In this document: piece by piece, positions 48,060 to 60,300 of the stretch
Layout: every line of letters starts with the position of its first letter
Numbering within the stretch: position 1 is the stretch's first letter
Made by a program: the position numbers and the translations under genes
The notes under the pieces: generated by a model
Told to the model about the DNA's origin: nothing
The model's database searches: none
The model's input: the letters and a program-made list of their open reading frames with translations, nothing else
Origin: Sophora flavescens
Taxonomy: Eukaryota > Streptophyta > Magnoliopsida > Fabales > Fabaceae
Assembly (NCBI GenBank): GCA_030762895.1
Contig: CM061068.1
Location: forward strand, 39,604,783 to 39,668,782
DNA: 64,000 nucleotides
Direction: 5' to 3'

Positions 48060-48870
48060 TCCCGTCCATCATATGGGACTTACTGTTGGACGGAGAAGCC
48101 CCGTCCATCACATTTGTACTTGTTGTGGACGGGGAAGCCCCGTCCATCACATGGGACTTGCTGTTGGACGGGGAAGTCCCGTCCATCACATTTGTACTTG
48201 TTGTGGACGGGGAAGCCCCGTCCATCACATGGGACTGACTTTTGGATGGGGAAGCCCCATCACATTTGTACTTGTTGTGGACGGGGAAGCCCCGTCCATC
48301 ACATGGGACTGGATTTTGGATGGGAAGTCCCGTCCATCACATTTGCACCTGCTGTGGACGGGGAAGTCCCGTCCATCACATGGGACTTGCTGTGGACGAA
48401 GAAGTCCCATCCATCACACTGCTTTTGCCAAATGGACGGGGTGGCCCCGTCCAGTCCGCTGCATTTGCTGTTGGACGGGGTAAGACGAGGTGGTCCCGTC
48501 CATTGCTTTGCAGTTGCTGATGGACGAGGTGGTCCCGTCCATTGCTTTGCAGTTGCTGATGGACGGGGTGGTCCCGTCCATGGTCCGTCCATTGCTTTGC
48601 ACTTGCTGATGGACGGGGTGGTCCCGTCCATTGCTTTGCACTTGCTGTTGGCCCCGTCCAGTCCACCGCACTTGCCAGTGGACGCGGTGGTCCCGTCCAG
48701 TCATTACACTTGCTGGTGGACTGGGTGGTCCTGTCCTCCAGTCGTGTCCCTTTTATTTCTGTTGGACGAGGTGATTCCGTCCACTTCAATTATTTTAATT
48801 TTTGTTGGACGAGGAGGTCCGTCCAGTGTATATCTACTTTTGCATATCTAAGTTCATGTTGGGACGAAGC
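48060..48870. repeat. 39-bp palindrome-bearing tandem array
   Basis: Over 20 units, each with the inverted repeat GGACGGGGAAGCCCCGTCC or a variant. The first part alternates two 39-bp forms, one ending in CATTTGTACTTGTTGT and one in CATGGGACTTGCTGTT, giving a 78-bp dimer period. Later units are more diverged, with a GGACGGGGTGGTCCCGTCC core. Apparent ORFs on both strands are side effects. Confidence 0.93.
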
Positions 48871-49034
48871 GATTCCTTCCACTGCAATTTTATTTTCAGG
48901 ATGAAGGCCAAAGAATAAAGAAAGAAGAGAAGATAAGGAAGAAAGGACGAAGAAAACAAGGAGAAAAAGACAATCAACAAAAGGAAAGGAAACTGAGTTA
49001 CGCCTCCTACCCGCTTTACATACCAGGCAAGACC

Positions 49035-49640
49035 TCTTTTCCTCCTCTACCCATTGGTCCTTCTTCTTCCTTACCTCCTCCCTCGTTTTAACCTGGCAAC
49101 CCTACTCTTAACCCTAAAAAGACATCATACACATCAGACAAAACCCCCCATCTCCTTCTCTTTTAAAACACGCAACCCTTAGGATAAATCACCTCCTTTC
49201 TGTTACTCACGCCGCCCCATCTGGACACACGCTATTTCTGCTCAAAACCCCCAATCTCTTTCTCTTTTCAAGCGTGCAACCCTCATATCAAATCACCTCC
49301 TTTCTGTTACTCAGGTCGCCACATCTAGACACACGCTATTCAAAACCCCCCATCTCTTTCTCTTTTCAAGCGTGCAACCCTCACATCAAATCACCTCCTT
49401 TTTGCTACTCATGATGCCCCATCTGGACACACGCTATTGCTGCTCAGAACCCCTCTTTTTTTTGCACCTCCTCTAACCATTGGTCTTTTCGTTTTTTTTT
49501 TTCCTCATCTTCTCCCTCGTCTTAACCTAACAGCCCTATTCTTAACCCTAAAAAGTCATCATACACATCAGACAAAACACCCCATCTCCTTATCTTTTCA
49601 AGCGTGCAACCCTCACATCAAATCACCCCCTTTCCGCTGC
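49035..49640. repeat. Duplicated blocks in the solo LTR
   Basis: A unit of about 100 bp (ATCAAATCACCTCC ... GACACACGCTATT) is repeated three times, with a fourth partial copy. A larger block (CCATTGGTC ... ACATCAGACAAAAC) occurs at 49050 and again at 49475. Confidence 0.8.
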
Positions 49641-49718
49641 TCAAAATGGCCCAAGCCTTGGGTTTCGTACAAACCGAACTTGAAGCCAATGAAGAAGAAG
49701 CAAGAAGCCCCCTCCTCC

Positions 49719-49728
49719 GTCTATAAAA
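49719..49728 (+). promoter_or_regulatory. TATA box of the solo LTR
   Basis: CTATAAAAGG on the plus strand, followed by a purine-rich leader. Confidence 0.5.
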
Positions 49729-50570
49729 GGAAAGGAAAAAGAGAAGAAAGGGGGAGGAGGGGGACATTTTTTCTTAAGAGGAAACGAAAAATCAAAGAGG
49801 AGATAGAGAGGAAAGATACAAAGAAAGGAGAAAAAGAGAGAGAGATTTTTATCTAACGTTTTCTTTGGGAGGAAGAGAGATTAGAGATCTGAGTTTCCTT
49901 TTTCTCTTCCCTGTTATTAGAGTAGTTAAGAAGGAAGAGTTGAAGGGGTCAGCAAGGTTGAATGTAAATCTTGAAACCTTACCACTGGGAGTAAACAAAA
50001 TCATTCTTATTCTGCTCCCATTTGGTAATCTTTGCTCTTTTCGTTGATATTATTAATAAATTTCTCTTGACATTCTTATTTCTGTGTTTCTGTTCTCTGA
50101 ATGAGTTGGTAAAAAGTTTCATTTCTATGTTTCTGTCCCATTTTCAAGAGATAAAAATTATTTATTTTACATGAAAAATAGAGGATGATCACTTGATTAA
50201 AACAACCTTTTTGGGTTGCCCTATGACAAATGTCATGTTCAACCTTTCAGACTTAGAGGTTGCCCTGTGGACTTACGTGCCATGTTCAGCCTCATTTTAG
50301 TTTTAATAAAGAGATTCATAACAGGTAAAACAAATATTTCAGAGTTACCAATATTTTACACAACTAATCTTGGATAACCATTTTTATGGATGTTCTAGGG
50401 TGCCGTGGGGTTAAGTCTCCATGCCTTCCCTAGACATAATCGACTCCCGAACCCGAAGCTTCTTCTTAAAGGGTTTTCCAACTTTCCCGAAATTAAATAA
50501 AGTTGGTGGCGACTCCATGTTTTCCCTCTAAAAGGAAAAACAAATTCTTTTTTTCGGTCGCTACAAGTAT

Positions 50571-51586
50571 TTATAGCTTCTGCCCAGAAGTACTTAGGGA
50601 GATTATTTTCATTGAGCATAGATCTAGCCATCTCTCGAAGAGATATGTTCTTTCTCTCAACCACTCTATTTTGCTGTGGAGTTCTAGGTGTAGAGAAATT
50701 ATGAGAGATTCCATTCTCCTCACAAAACTGTCTAAACTGCTTATTTTCAAATTCTCCCCCATGATCACTTCTAAGGGTAGAAATACAGAAACCTTGCTCA
50801 TTTGTACTCTTTTGAAGAATACTGAGAAAGACTTAAAAGATTCATCCTTGTGTGTTAGGAAGAGTATCCATGTGTATCTAGAATAGTCACCAACTATGAC
50901 AAATCCATATTTTCTTCCAGTCAGACTGGCAACACCAACTGGTCCAAACAGATCCATGTGTAACAACTGAAGAGGTCTAGAGGTTGATACTTGGTTTTTA
51001 GATTTGAAACTTGATTTTATCTATTTACCTCTCTGACATGCATCACACAAGACATCTTTCTTAAAACTAATATCAGGCAATCCTCTCACAAGATTATTCC
51101 TTTTTAATTCAGAAATTAGTTTCATACTAGCATGTCCTAGTTTCTTATGCCATAACAATCTCTCATCCTCTTTAAACATCAGACAGTTTACACTTTGATC
51201 TGAGAGATCAGACAATTCAATCTTATAAAGATTTTGTTGCCTTTTAGCTGAAAAGAGGGTTTTGCCACAACAGTCTTTAACTATGCATACATCCTTGGTA
51301 AAGGAAACATCAAAACCACTATCACATAATTGACTTATGCTAAGCAAATTATGTATTAATCCTTTAGCCATAAAACATTAGATATAGAGGAAAGAGGGGG
51401 TTTACCACCAATAATACCAATTCCTATAAGTTTCCCTTTCTGATTCCCTCCGAAGGCAACGTGTCCTCCTTTCTTAAGTTGGAGGTCTAGGAACATAGAC
51501 CTTTCTCCTGTCATATGACGCGAGCAGCCACTGTCCAGGTACCAGCAGCGGTGTTTTCTTTGTCCTGTTGAGGACATCTGCAACAA
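50571..51586 (-). pseudogene. Protease and first part of integrase, SIRE element
   Basis: Protease motif WYLDSGCSRHMTGE near 51540; pre-integrase zinc finger LWHKKLGHASM ... CDACQRGK (51021-51371); integrase core start MDLFGPV and VIVGDYSRYTWILFL at about 50950-50880. Frames change at about 51370, 51020 and 50830. The segment ends at YFWAEAIN, where the solo LTR is inserted. Confidence 0.85.
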
Positions 51587-53291
51587 AAATTATTTGATCT
51601 TTAGGTACACATATTTTCCTGGGTCCTTTTCTGTTAGTTCTAGGAGTCTGTGAAGACTTCCTTCTCTTTTTATGGATACACTTAGACATAACATGCCCAG
51701 TTTTTCCACAGAAGTTACAGACAGGTGTAGATTTGGTTACATTTGACTTAACAAATACTGTAGAAGCTTTAGTTGATACTTTATGATGTGTCTGATGGAC
51801 ATATCCAATACATTCTTTGTTAAGAGAGTGCTTCTGACAGCCAAGTAGCTCAGTCAGATTATCTCTACCATTAACAAATTTGGCAAGATCAGAAGTGAGC
51901 TCTTCCGCTTTCTGTTGAAGATTTTCAACTTCTTTAGATTGTGATATTTCACTTGAGATCTTAGCTTCATGAGACATTTCAGTCTTCAGCTCACTATTCT
52001 CTTTAGCCAGCTTCTCACACTCTTGAGATTTCTGTTTATGCTCACTGGTGAGCTTTACATACTCTCTCTTGAGGGATTTGAAGGCTTTAGATAAGCAATT
52101 GGATTCCTCCATCAACTCCTCATAGGCATCAAGTAATTCCTCATAGTCAGGATGTACCTCATTGTCAGAGTCTGAGTCAGTGTTGGCCATCAAACAGAGA
52201 TTGGCTTCTTCCTCTATTTCTTCATCAGAAGATGTTGACTCCAGATCCTCCCAAGTAGTCATCATTCCTTTCTTCTTTTTCTTGAAGAATTTATTAAAAG
52301 GGACCTTCTTGAGTTTAGTACATTCAGCCTTGAAGTGACCGGGCTTCTTGCACTCATAGCAAACAATTGGACTTTTGTCTGTTGAGGTGGATTCTTTGAA
52401 GTTCTCGTCCTTGTTGAACCTTCTGAATGGCTTATCCCTCTTGAACTTTTTTTTCTGTAGGAGAAGCATTATCTTCCTGGTCAGGAGAGACAATTCTTCA
52501 TCACTCTCAGAATCCTCGTGTTCAGACAGGTCAGCATCACTGGATGACTTGTCTGTCTTTAGAGCCTTGGAAACTTTTGCTGGCTTTTGATCAGCTTTCA
52601 GAGCAATTGACTTGCCCTTCTTTGGTGCAACTTCATCTCCAAGTTCTTACTCATGAACAGTGAGTGTTCCAAGAAGTTCATCCATAGTCAAGGTAGTGAG
52701 ATCCTTGGCTTGAGAGATAGCAGTGACCAAAGGTCTCCACTGTTTAGGTAGACTCTTCAGAATCTTTCCAACCTTCTCAGCATTGGTATAAAATTTGCCA
52801 AGAGATTTTAAACTGTTGACTATAGTTTGAAATCTTCCTATCATTTGAGCAACAGATTCTCCTTCCTCCATGACAAACAGTTCATACTTTCTGACAAGGA
52901 TGGCAATCTTTGACTTTTTGACTTTGGCTGTTCCTTCATTTGTGACAGCTAAAGTGACCCATATTTATTTGGCAGAGTCACAAGCACATACCTTCTCAAA
53001 CTCCTCAGGAATGAGAGCACATATGATGTTATATCTGGCCTTGTGGTTCAGCTCCCATTTTGTCTTTTCTGCAATAGTCCACCGAGCTTTTGGTTTGTCA
53101 GTGTTATCATCATTCTTGGGAATGAATGGACCATCTATAATGACATCCCAAAGATCAGAGTTTGTAGATAGAATGAACCATTGAAATCTATCTTTCCAAT
53201 AGTTGTAGTTTTCTCCATTGAAGTAAGGAGGTCTGGTTAAGGAAGCTCCTTCAGTCTGGTGACTTCCACTTGAACTAGCTCCAGCAGTCAT
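51474..53291 (-). pseudogene. Gag of the SIRE element, two in-frame stops
   Basis: From MTAGASSSGSHQTEG at 53291 the frame is kept to about 51474, interrupted only by TAA at about 52965 and 52647. The N-terminus has the copia gag motif FNGENYNYWKDRFQWF and a UBN2-like region. Two CCHC zinc knuckles follow (CYECKKPGHFKAEC and CNFCGKTGHVMSKC), separated by a Glu/Lys-rich coiled coil. Two knuckles with a coiled coil between them fit SIRE-type gag. Confidence 0.85.
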
Positions 53292-53342
53292 GTCTATTCT
53301 TCAGGACCTTTTACCTCTACACTGTTAGATGCTCAACCCAGA

Positions 53343-53360
53343 GGCTGAGCTCTGATACCA
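53343..53360 (-). other. Primer-binding site of the SIRE element
   Basis: Minus strand TGGTATCAGAGCTCAGCC, the usual initiator-Met tRNA complement, two bases inside the 5' LTR. Confidence 0.85.
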
Positions 53361-53362
53361 AC

Positions 53363-54737
53363 TGAAATAGACAACTATAAACACGAGAAGGGGGGTTGAA
53401 TTGTGTTTATAAAAATTTAAACAAAGTTGAAATCTTTTCGCAAACAGAAGCTTAGTTCAGATGAGTGGAAAGATACAGGACAGACGGGTGACCTGTGTGA
53501 TGAAATTTTAACAGTGACTTTGGCAAACACAACACTTGATAAACGTATAAGAAAACTAAAGAGTTTAAGGATTGAAACAGTTATTTATCCTGGTTCACTC
53601 TTCAAAGCAAAGAGCTACTTCGAGTCCTTGGCAGCACCAAGATTTATCCACTATAACTGATCAGGTTACAGACTCAAGTATTGTTTGCACACCTAGCCTC
53701 TTCAGGCTCAAGACAAGTATTCTTTGCACACTCAGCCTCTTCAGGCTCACTCAGGTTTGTTTGAGAGATTTGGTTTGTATTAAATACAACTTCAGACAGA
53801 CAGAACTTTCACTAACACTCAGAGAGTGGTTTAAATGTAAAGCTTAGGAAAGTCTGCGTAATAACTTCAAATGATTGAAGAATACAGAATGAATGAATGA
53901 AGATATTAATGAGCAGAGTAATGACTCTTTAATGCTATGTGTATTCTCTATCTTCATCTTCAATGACTTCTGTGTTTATAGTCTTCAAGCATTTAGGATC
54001 CGTCAGAGACATTCCCTCAGATGTTGGCTTCAAGCAGAACATCGTTAAATACAACAGAGTCGTTCTGGGCAGCCATTAATGCACTAGGAACGTTGGTTGT
54101 ACTATAACATGAAGGATCATCGCTTTATGCATCGTGATACAACCATATCAGAGTTGTGCAGAGAGCTTTTTGTACTTTGCTGAGTACAATTCCCTTTTCG
54201 TGTAAGGACCAGAGGTACTAGGGAATAAAGCATGTTGGAAGCATTCTGTAACTGGTCTTTGGTTCTGATAACAGAATCTGTTTTCTTGATTATGGTTCTT
54301 GAAATAAGATTATGATAATTCTTATAGAATTCGCATCCATAAGATAAGCGCGTCCATCTTGAAAATAACCGCGTCCATCTAGCCATTTAAGATTTTACAT
54401 TCGGACGGGCTAGTAGACGAGCTTCATACGCCATGTCATTGGTCTGAGTTTCTCATTAAGGACTTAGCAAGTCCAAAGACTTGTATGGACGAGCGCTTCT
54501 ATCACCTTAGTGGACGAGCACTTCTATCACTTCAGTGGACGAGTGCTTCTATCACTTCGGTGGACGAGCGCTTCTGTTACTTTAGTGGACGAGCAGATAG
54601 ATGATTCTTACTGTTTCAATCTGCACACTAGATAGATAGGTTAACAATCAATATGAAGGTTAATTAGATTATTAACCAATGTTTAGTTATCATCAAAACT
54701 TAGGAAAATGCACATCAGATATTTTAGAGACTTAACA
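53363..54737 (-). repeat. 5' LTR of the SIRE element
   Basis: 1375 bp, same ends as the left LTR, with fewer 25-bp units. Confidence 0.9.
54485..54597. repeat. 25-bp tandem repeat in the SIRE 5' LTR
   Basis: About five units of the same GTGGACGAGCGCTTCT repeat as at 43313-43505. Confidence 0.9.
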
Positions 54738-54899
54738 TGTTCATCATTTAATAAAAAACAAATTTTAATTGAAAATCTAATCACATCATTTTTTTTTACA
54801 GAAATCACATCATTTGTTGATATGTCAAATACATCATTTTTCATTGAAAACATATTTCTTTTGATTTTTTAACCAATCAATGACGCACTACTTAACATT

Positions 54900-54902
<3 letters not shown>

Positions 54903-54958
<56 letters not shown>
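54903..54958. repeat. (AT)n microsatellite
   Basis: About 28 AT units; the exact number is probably uncertain. Confidence 0.9.
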
Positions 54959-54965
<7 letters not shown>

Positions 54966-55130
54966 GGCCCATGAAATGATATTTCAAAATATTTTGAACT
55001 CCCCGAATCCAAATACAGTGAAAATAATGGAATAATTGATCCAAAGAAAACAACGTCCCATTTCACATGGGAATGAAATGGATAAGACCCAAGTACAGAT
55101 ATAGAAGAAAACAGAACTGATAAGCAAATA

Positions 55131-55281
55131 AAGTTGGTCTAGTTGGTAGGGATACGGTTCGTAATCCATAAGATCATGAGTTCGAATGTAATTTAGAAGT
55201 ACCTCTGTGAGGCATGCTCTGTCCCCAGTGAGTCACCAGGACCCATCTCATCTAAGCTTTTTTCTATATTAAAAAAAAAAA
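55131..55281 (+). mobile_element. tRNA-derived SINE
   Basis: An A-box-like TGGTCTAGTTGG (55135-55146) and a B-box-like GTTCGAATG (55180-55188) are about 45 bases apart, as in pol III promoters. A unique tail follows, ending in poly-A (55271-55281). No clear target duplication was found. Confidence 0.55.
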
Positions 55282-57254
55282 CGTGATAAACCCCTATCGT
55301 CTACGTTCATCCCCTCTCGAGTTTCAAGTATACAAATGTTGTACGTCTTCTCAAGGTAAGCTTGTTCCACTTATGAACCCATCAAACCACGTGCATTTAC
55401 ATACAAAATGGAGCGACATATAACATAAAGTGGGAGCCAAAATCTGCACATATATCCTTTAACCGACTCCAACATTCTTCAGGTCAGTCATGAATTTGTC
55501 TCATTTGGGACCCAATACATGTACATATAACCATTCTGTAGTAATATTCTACACTAGAAGAATGCGAAACACATATTCTGTAGTTATTGTGCCTTTCTTT
55601 TTTCTCCATTCAAACAACCCAACAAAAAACTTAGTTTCCTTTCATCTTTGTTTTTTTCACAATCCAAACATGGGTTTAGATTTTTAATATTTCATCATCT
55701 TACACCCACGCACACAACTCAATCACAATATATTATAGCACATTTACTCTTGGCACATAGTTATACCTATATTGTCTTATACTTAAAACAATTTTATTTT
55801 ATCAATTATAACTTTTTTTCCTTATTTTTTTTTTACACATTTGTATCTTAATTATATGACACACACCCCTACCAAATATGCATACAGTATGTAACTATCC
55901 TTGTACTTGAGATTGAGTATCTCTTATACTCTATTATATACATCTTTTGGCTTAACACCAAAAAAAAAAAAACACGTTAAGGGACACAAGAGACTTATAA
56001 GGCAAATGTTTAATTTCAAAAGTATTCAAGAATATCACTTTTCTGAAAAAAAATTCCTGAACATCATTATTTGGTCTTAAGTGTGTGGCATGTGAGTGTT
56101 CGTCAAAATAAAAGAGACTTCAATCTTGGATGCATGTGATTTTAGGTTCGGTATCTGAATTTATATAAAAAAAAATAGAGGAATTTTCGCTTAGATATCG
56201 GCCCGTATTTCGGAAGATTAATTTATCACCTTGTGAGTGAGATAATGTTTTAGGTCATTCAGAGGTCAAGTAATTAAAACCATCCTACCTGAGTATATAT
56301 AGTGTGTTTTTGGATGAATGTTTGGTAAAAGTGATTTTTAATGTAATTAATTTTTATTTCGAAAGCAAGTTTGATGTAAAACTTAGTGTAAATTTTCAAA
56401 CTCAACTCAAAAGCTACAATTTATAGCTTCTAGTCAAAATCGCTTTTAAGGTAAATTCAATTTTATCTGACAATAAACAAATATCTCATTTTTACTATCA
56501 ATTCAGGAGGCTTCCACCATAAAACCTAACACACATACAGAGGAAATAGTTTTTAGGTGCAGGCCGCACAAACTAGAACAACTAAGGTATGTCTAGCAGG
56601 CCAGACTTTTCGTTAACTCATTCAGCCAGTGTTCTCTTTCCAATTCACCTATGTGTTGGATCCATTTGTTTGATTGGCTAAATGACAAACCCATTTTATT
56701 CCAGGCCTAAACCCGTAAGCTGTTTCATCTGCAGTAGTGTTGTACGAGTCAAGGGTGGGTTATGAGACCTGTAATTGGGCTGATTTAACGCATGTACAGA
56801 TGTTCTCTTACTACTTGTTGGGTATACAGTGTTGTTTTCTTTTGGTTTATTTTTTAAAACAAATTATGCTAACCTCTCTTTAGCTTAATTAAATTCAGTA
56901 TTTTTTTAATAAATTGTATTGATTTATTTTGAGATTTATATGATAAGGAGTATAAGTGTGGTAACAGTACAAATCTCAAAAATCTTATAAAAAAAATATC
57001 AGAAAAGATAAATACAATAATAAAATAAATCTAGCACACACAAAAAAAGAAAAAAATTAACATAAATCTCAAAAAGCAAGTCGAATAATAATATAAATCA
57101 TAAAGGAAATTGGTATAATTTATAAATAAAAGATAACCCGAACGATTAAACTAAAATTCCGATATGATTAATCTAAATTTCTCATCTTCTTTTTTAGCCA
57201 CGATGAAGTTAGGATTTGGAGTTTTAACTATATTCAAATTATTCAAATCAATAG
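55282..57254. other. AT-rich intergenic DNA
   Basis: No gene seen. A MITE-like block with TGTTTTTGGATGAATGTTTG lies near 56308, without confirmed ends. Confidence 0.45.
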
Positions 57255-57345
57255 GGTGTGGTAGCTCAACTGATTTGAGTTAAAGGTTTGAGATGTTAAT
57301 TGTTGAGAAAAGTGGAGGTACAAAGTTCAAAACCCTAACAAAGAA
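57255..57345 (+). mobile_element. SINE-like fragment
   Basis: An A-box-like TAGCTCAACTGA (57262-57273) and a B box GTTCAAAAC (57325-57333), in the pattern GGTAGCTCAA ... GAGTTAAAGGTTTG common in plant SINEs. The ends are not defined. Confidence 0.4.
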
Positions 57346-58035
57346 GAAAAAGTAACGTAACATACTAATTTTTGCATATCAAAAAAGAAATTATTCAATT
57401 CCACACCAGGTCATTTATACCGGCTTCTTCCGGCAGTTTATTTTTTAGTTTGGACATTGGAATCATAATTACAGATGTGCATAAATGGCAGGGATTTGAA
57501 AATTGAAGTCGATGTACCATAGTAAGATTTTATATTTATTTTTTAAAAATAAAAATAAAAAACAAATTCCATTTTCACCAATTGTGAGGGACAAAAGGAA
57601 AAAGCGCAAATTTAGAATATTACTTAAAAAGTAAACTACCTAATAACCAATACTCCCATTTCTACCCAATTCTTAATAACACCATTTCCATTTTTTAGTT
57701 TAACACCAGCTAACGTGGTTACTATCCTTCATAAATTATTCCTCCTAAAGTAATTTTTTCAAGTACTATGATAATATTTTTTTAATTTTAATTTTAATTT
57801 TACTATATACATTTTAAAATTAATTAAACACATTTTATTTTAAGTATATTGAGAGCAATACTATTCGAGTACATAAAAATTTGTCATCTAATATAGATCT
57901 AACAATTTATTATAAAGTGTCGGTTGGCTTTATATGAGTTAATTGATATAAACTACATTTTTATAGGTTATTTTCTTCCGGTGCTTAATGATGTTTTACA
58001 TCTAAAGTGTAAAAATAATTTTTTTCACACATATA

Positions 58036-59068
58036 GGATCCGTTTGTTTTAACTTTTCCTAAACAAAAAACGAAAAAACATGAAAAACGAGATACTTCAA
58101 CTCACTTTCTAGCAACGCTCAAATCTGTAGATTCCTCCGAACGGAGATTAAAACACCAGTTGGCGTTAAAAAGTAGCTAATACAGACAGGCACATAGTGC
58201 TGTTTGTATAAGATTATTTCGAATACAACAGTATCAAAATTTCCCAACCCGATGCACTTTTGATCGAAGCTGTCATTCCCTTCCTCTAGTCAAACACAAG
58301 CTGAAAAATCTTATACAAACAGGCTGTTGTGTGTGGTTAGATTATTCTCACAAAGATTATTGACTAACGTGCGGTTTGATTTGTCAAAAACACTAGTGTT
58401 TAGCGAATAAAAAATTAGCCTCATTTAGAAAGTATTTTTAAAATTAGCGTATAACGTTTTTTTACTAGTGTATAGTGTTTTTTTCAGACCCTACTTGAAG
58501 TAGTGTTTGAGCTTATAGTGTATAGCGTATCACTTTTTCTTTCATTTTTATCCTTACTATCTTAATTAAATTCATTACTTATCCTTCACTAACAAAATAA
58601 AATATTAATAGAAATCATTCTAATTTTTATAATCCCTAATCAGTTCTCTCTTATACCAGCACTCTCTTCATATTAAAAAAAATTAGAATTATTTTTGTTA
58701 TTCCATATTATTTATAAAAAACAACTAAAAATAAATAAGTATTAAAATTTAAAATTAATATTTTAATCTTTAAAATGATAAATAATTTAAAATAAATCAA
58801 AGTTTTAAAATTGATAATTATTTTAAATTAAATAATATAAATAATATATATATATATATATATATATAAATACATATATACAATTTATATTAAAAAAACA
58901 TGCAAACATGTCCTTTTATGTAATTTTACATTAATTAGCTACTCCAACCGGTAGTTTTACCAAACACTTCAAATCTAATCCACTAATTTATCCGTTATCC
59001 GCTAGCTTATCCGTTATACGTTATCCACTAGTTTATCCGTTATCCGTTAGTTTTTAACAAACAGAGCC
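58036..59068. mobile_element. Tourist-like MITE, about 1.03 kb
   Basis: The left end GGATCCGTTTGTTTTAAC pairs with the right end GTTTTTAACAAACAGAGCC. The flanking trinucleotides ATA and TTA differ at one base. The right end has repeated TTATCCGTTA motifs. Non-coding. Confidence 0.5.
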
Positions 59069-59071
59069 TTA

Positions 59072-60300
59072 TACGATTTTCTTATTATTAACTTTTTGAA
59101 GGAAAAAAAGTAACATGCAGGCACTGTCATTGATTGTATATTAATTTTTCTAAAGAGGTTAGCATTATGTACCCAAAAAAAGAATTGGGCATTAAAAATT
59201 TGATCGCTTTGTACACATGAGAATCTCTTTTGTCCAGAAGGGATACAGAGCAATGGCAAATGGCAAATGGCAAATGGCAAATGGATATCATTGGCCAGAG
59301 GTGACAAAAAAACAGTTAAGGATTGCTTATATAAGGAATCAAAAAGATGAGTTTTTTTATGAATAAAAAATTATTCTTTGCTCAAATTTTAAGGATAGAT
59401 TATTATTTTAAATTAAAACAAAAGTAAGTGCAAATAAAAAATATACAAAATTTAAATATCTTTTATCTTACTCACGAAACCAAGATAGAATTACAGTACG
59501 TTTGTAATGGCTTATTTTGTTAAAAAAAATTATTTTTAAAATCATAAAATTATTTTTTTTTAATTTTTAGTATGTTTATATTTGCTTCTAAAGATAATCA
59601 AAACCAGAAAAAATCATTAATCAAGAAAATTGCTTCTCATTTTGGTTAGCTGCGGTAGAAGAGAGAGAATTGGAAGAAAAACACGGAGATGCATCACTTA
59701 AAATTTGCCTTGTTATGGAATTGCCATTCTGCCATCGTTTATGCCAATTTGATTTCTCTCTCCTACGCCATACTTTTTATCTCATGCGGTCATGCCTGGT
59801 ACTTTATCGAAGACTTCAAGCAATGTTGCACAAAAGTTGTGTTGTATAATATATAGCAGCATCCAAAAATTTGATATATTAGTATTTTTATATCTGTATC
59901 ATGTACGGATCATCAATTATTATTATTATTGATAATATTATTATCATTAATAACTTAAATTTTGTCTTTATATGTATGAAACTTTTTTTTTTCCATTATC
60001 CCAAATTAAGTATACTATGTCAAATATTTTCTTGACTTATTTTACACATTGCTTTCAATATTTCTTTTTCACTCATAATGGTGGTACTCATTCATCACCA
60101 AATCTTTTTATTTATAAACAGAAGTGATCATCAAAAACCTTAAAACAATTTTATCTATAACTTGAGTGCAAAGAATTGAATGTTATTTTTATTTTAAAAT
60201 GATATTACAATACGTAATGTAACACTATGTGTTAAGTGTTCCTCTTTGATTATTACTAATGATCAACTAATCATCTTAAATTATGTGGTGCTGACACGTG
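59072..60300. other. AT-rich intergenic DNA
   Basis: No gene recognised. A four-fold GGCAAAT repeat lies at 59250-59285. Confidence 0.5.

Larger units (their letters stand above)
47946..50565 (+). mobile_element. Solo LTR, Ogre-like, inside the SIRE integrase
   Basis: Starts TGTGAACACCC and ends CGGTCGCTACA, flanked by perfect 5-bp AGTAT duplications (47941-47945 and 50566-50570). Length 2620 bp with no internal gene, so it is a solo LTR. The right end contains GGTGGCGACTCC and TTTTCCC blocks that I associate with Ogre-type LTRs of legumes; that assignment is from memory. A plus-strand TATA box lies near 49719. Two tandem arrays fill the left half. Confidence 0.8.
42165..54737 (-). mobile_element. 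Ty1/copia retrotransposon, SIRE type, minus strand, defective
   Basis: Two direct LTRs (42165-43643 and 53363-54737) start TGAAATAGACAAC and end GACTTAACA. On the minus strand the primer-binding site TGGTATCAGAG (tRNA-iMet type) lies two bases inside the right LTR, and a polypurine tract AAAAAGGGGGAGAT abuts the left LTR. The flanks GGTTC and TGTTC agree at 4 of 5 bases. Gag, protease, integrase, RNase H and a long extra ORF are in copia order, and the extra ORF after pol is typical of the SIRE group. The RT core is missing and integrase is split by a solo LTR. The LTRs differ by roughly 6% over the first 200 bp by eye, so the copy is older than the Tat element. Confidence 0.9.

Noticed and set aside
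48060..48870. CRISPR-like array
   Set aside because: Units are contiguous with no unique spacers, and this is plant nuclear DNA inside an LTR.
48050..48904. ORFs of 60-245 codons on both strands at 48 kb
   Set aside because: They read through the palindromic 39-bp array; openness in many frames shows it is a composition effect.
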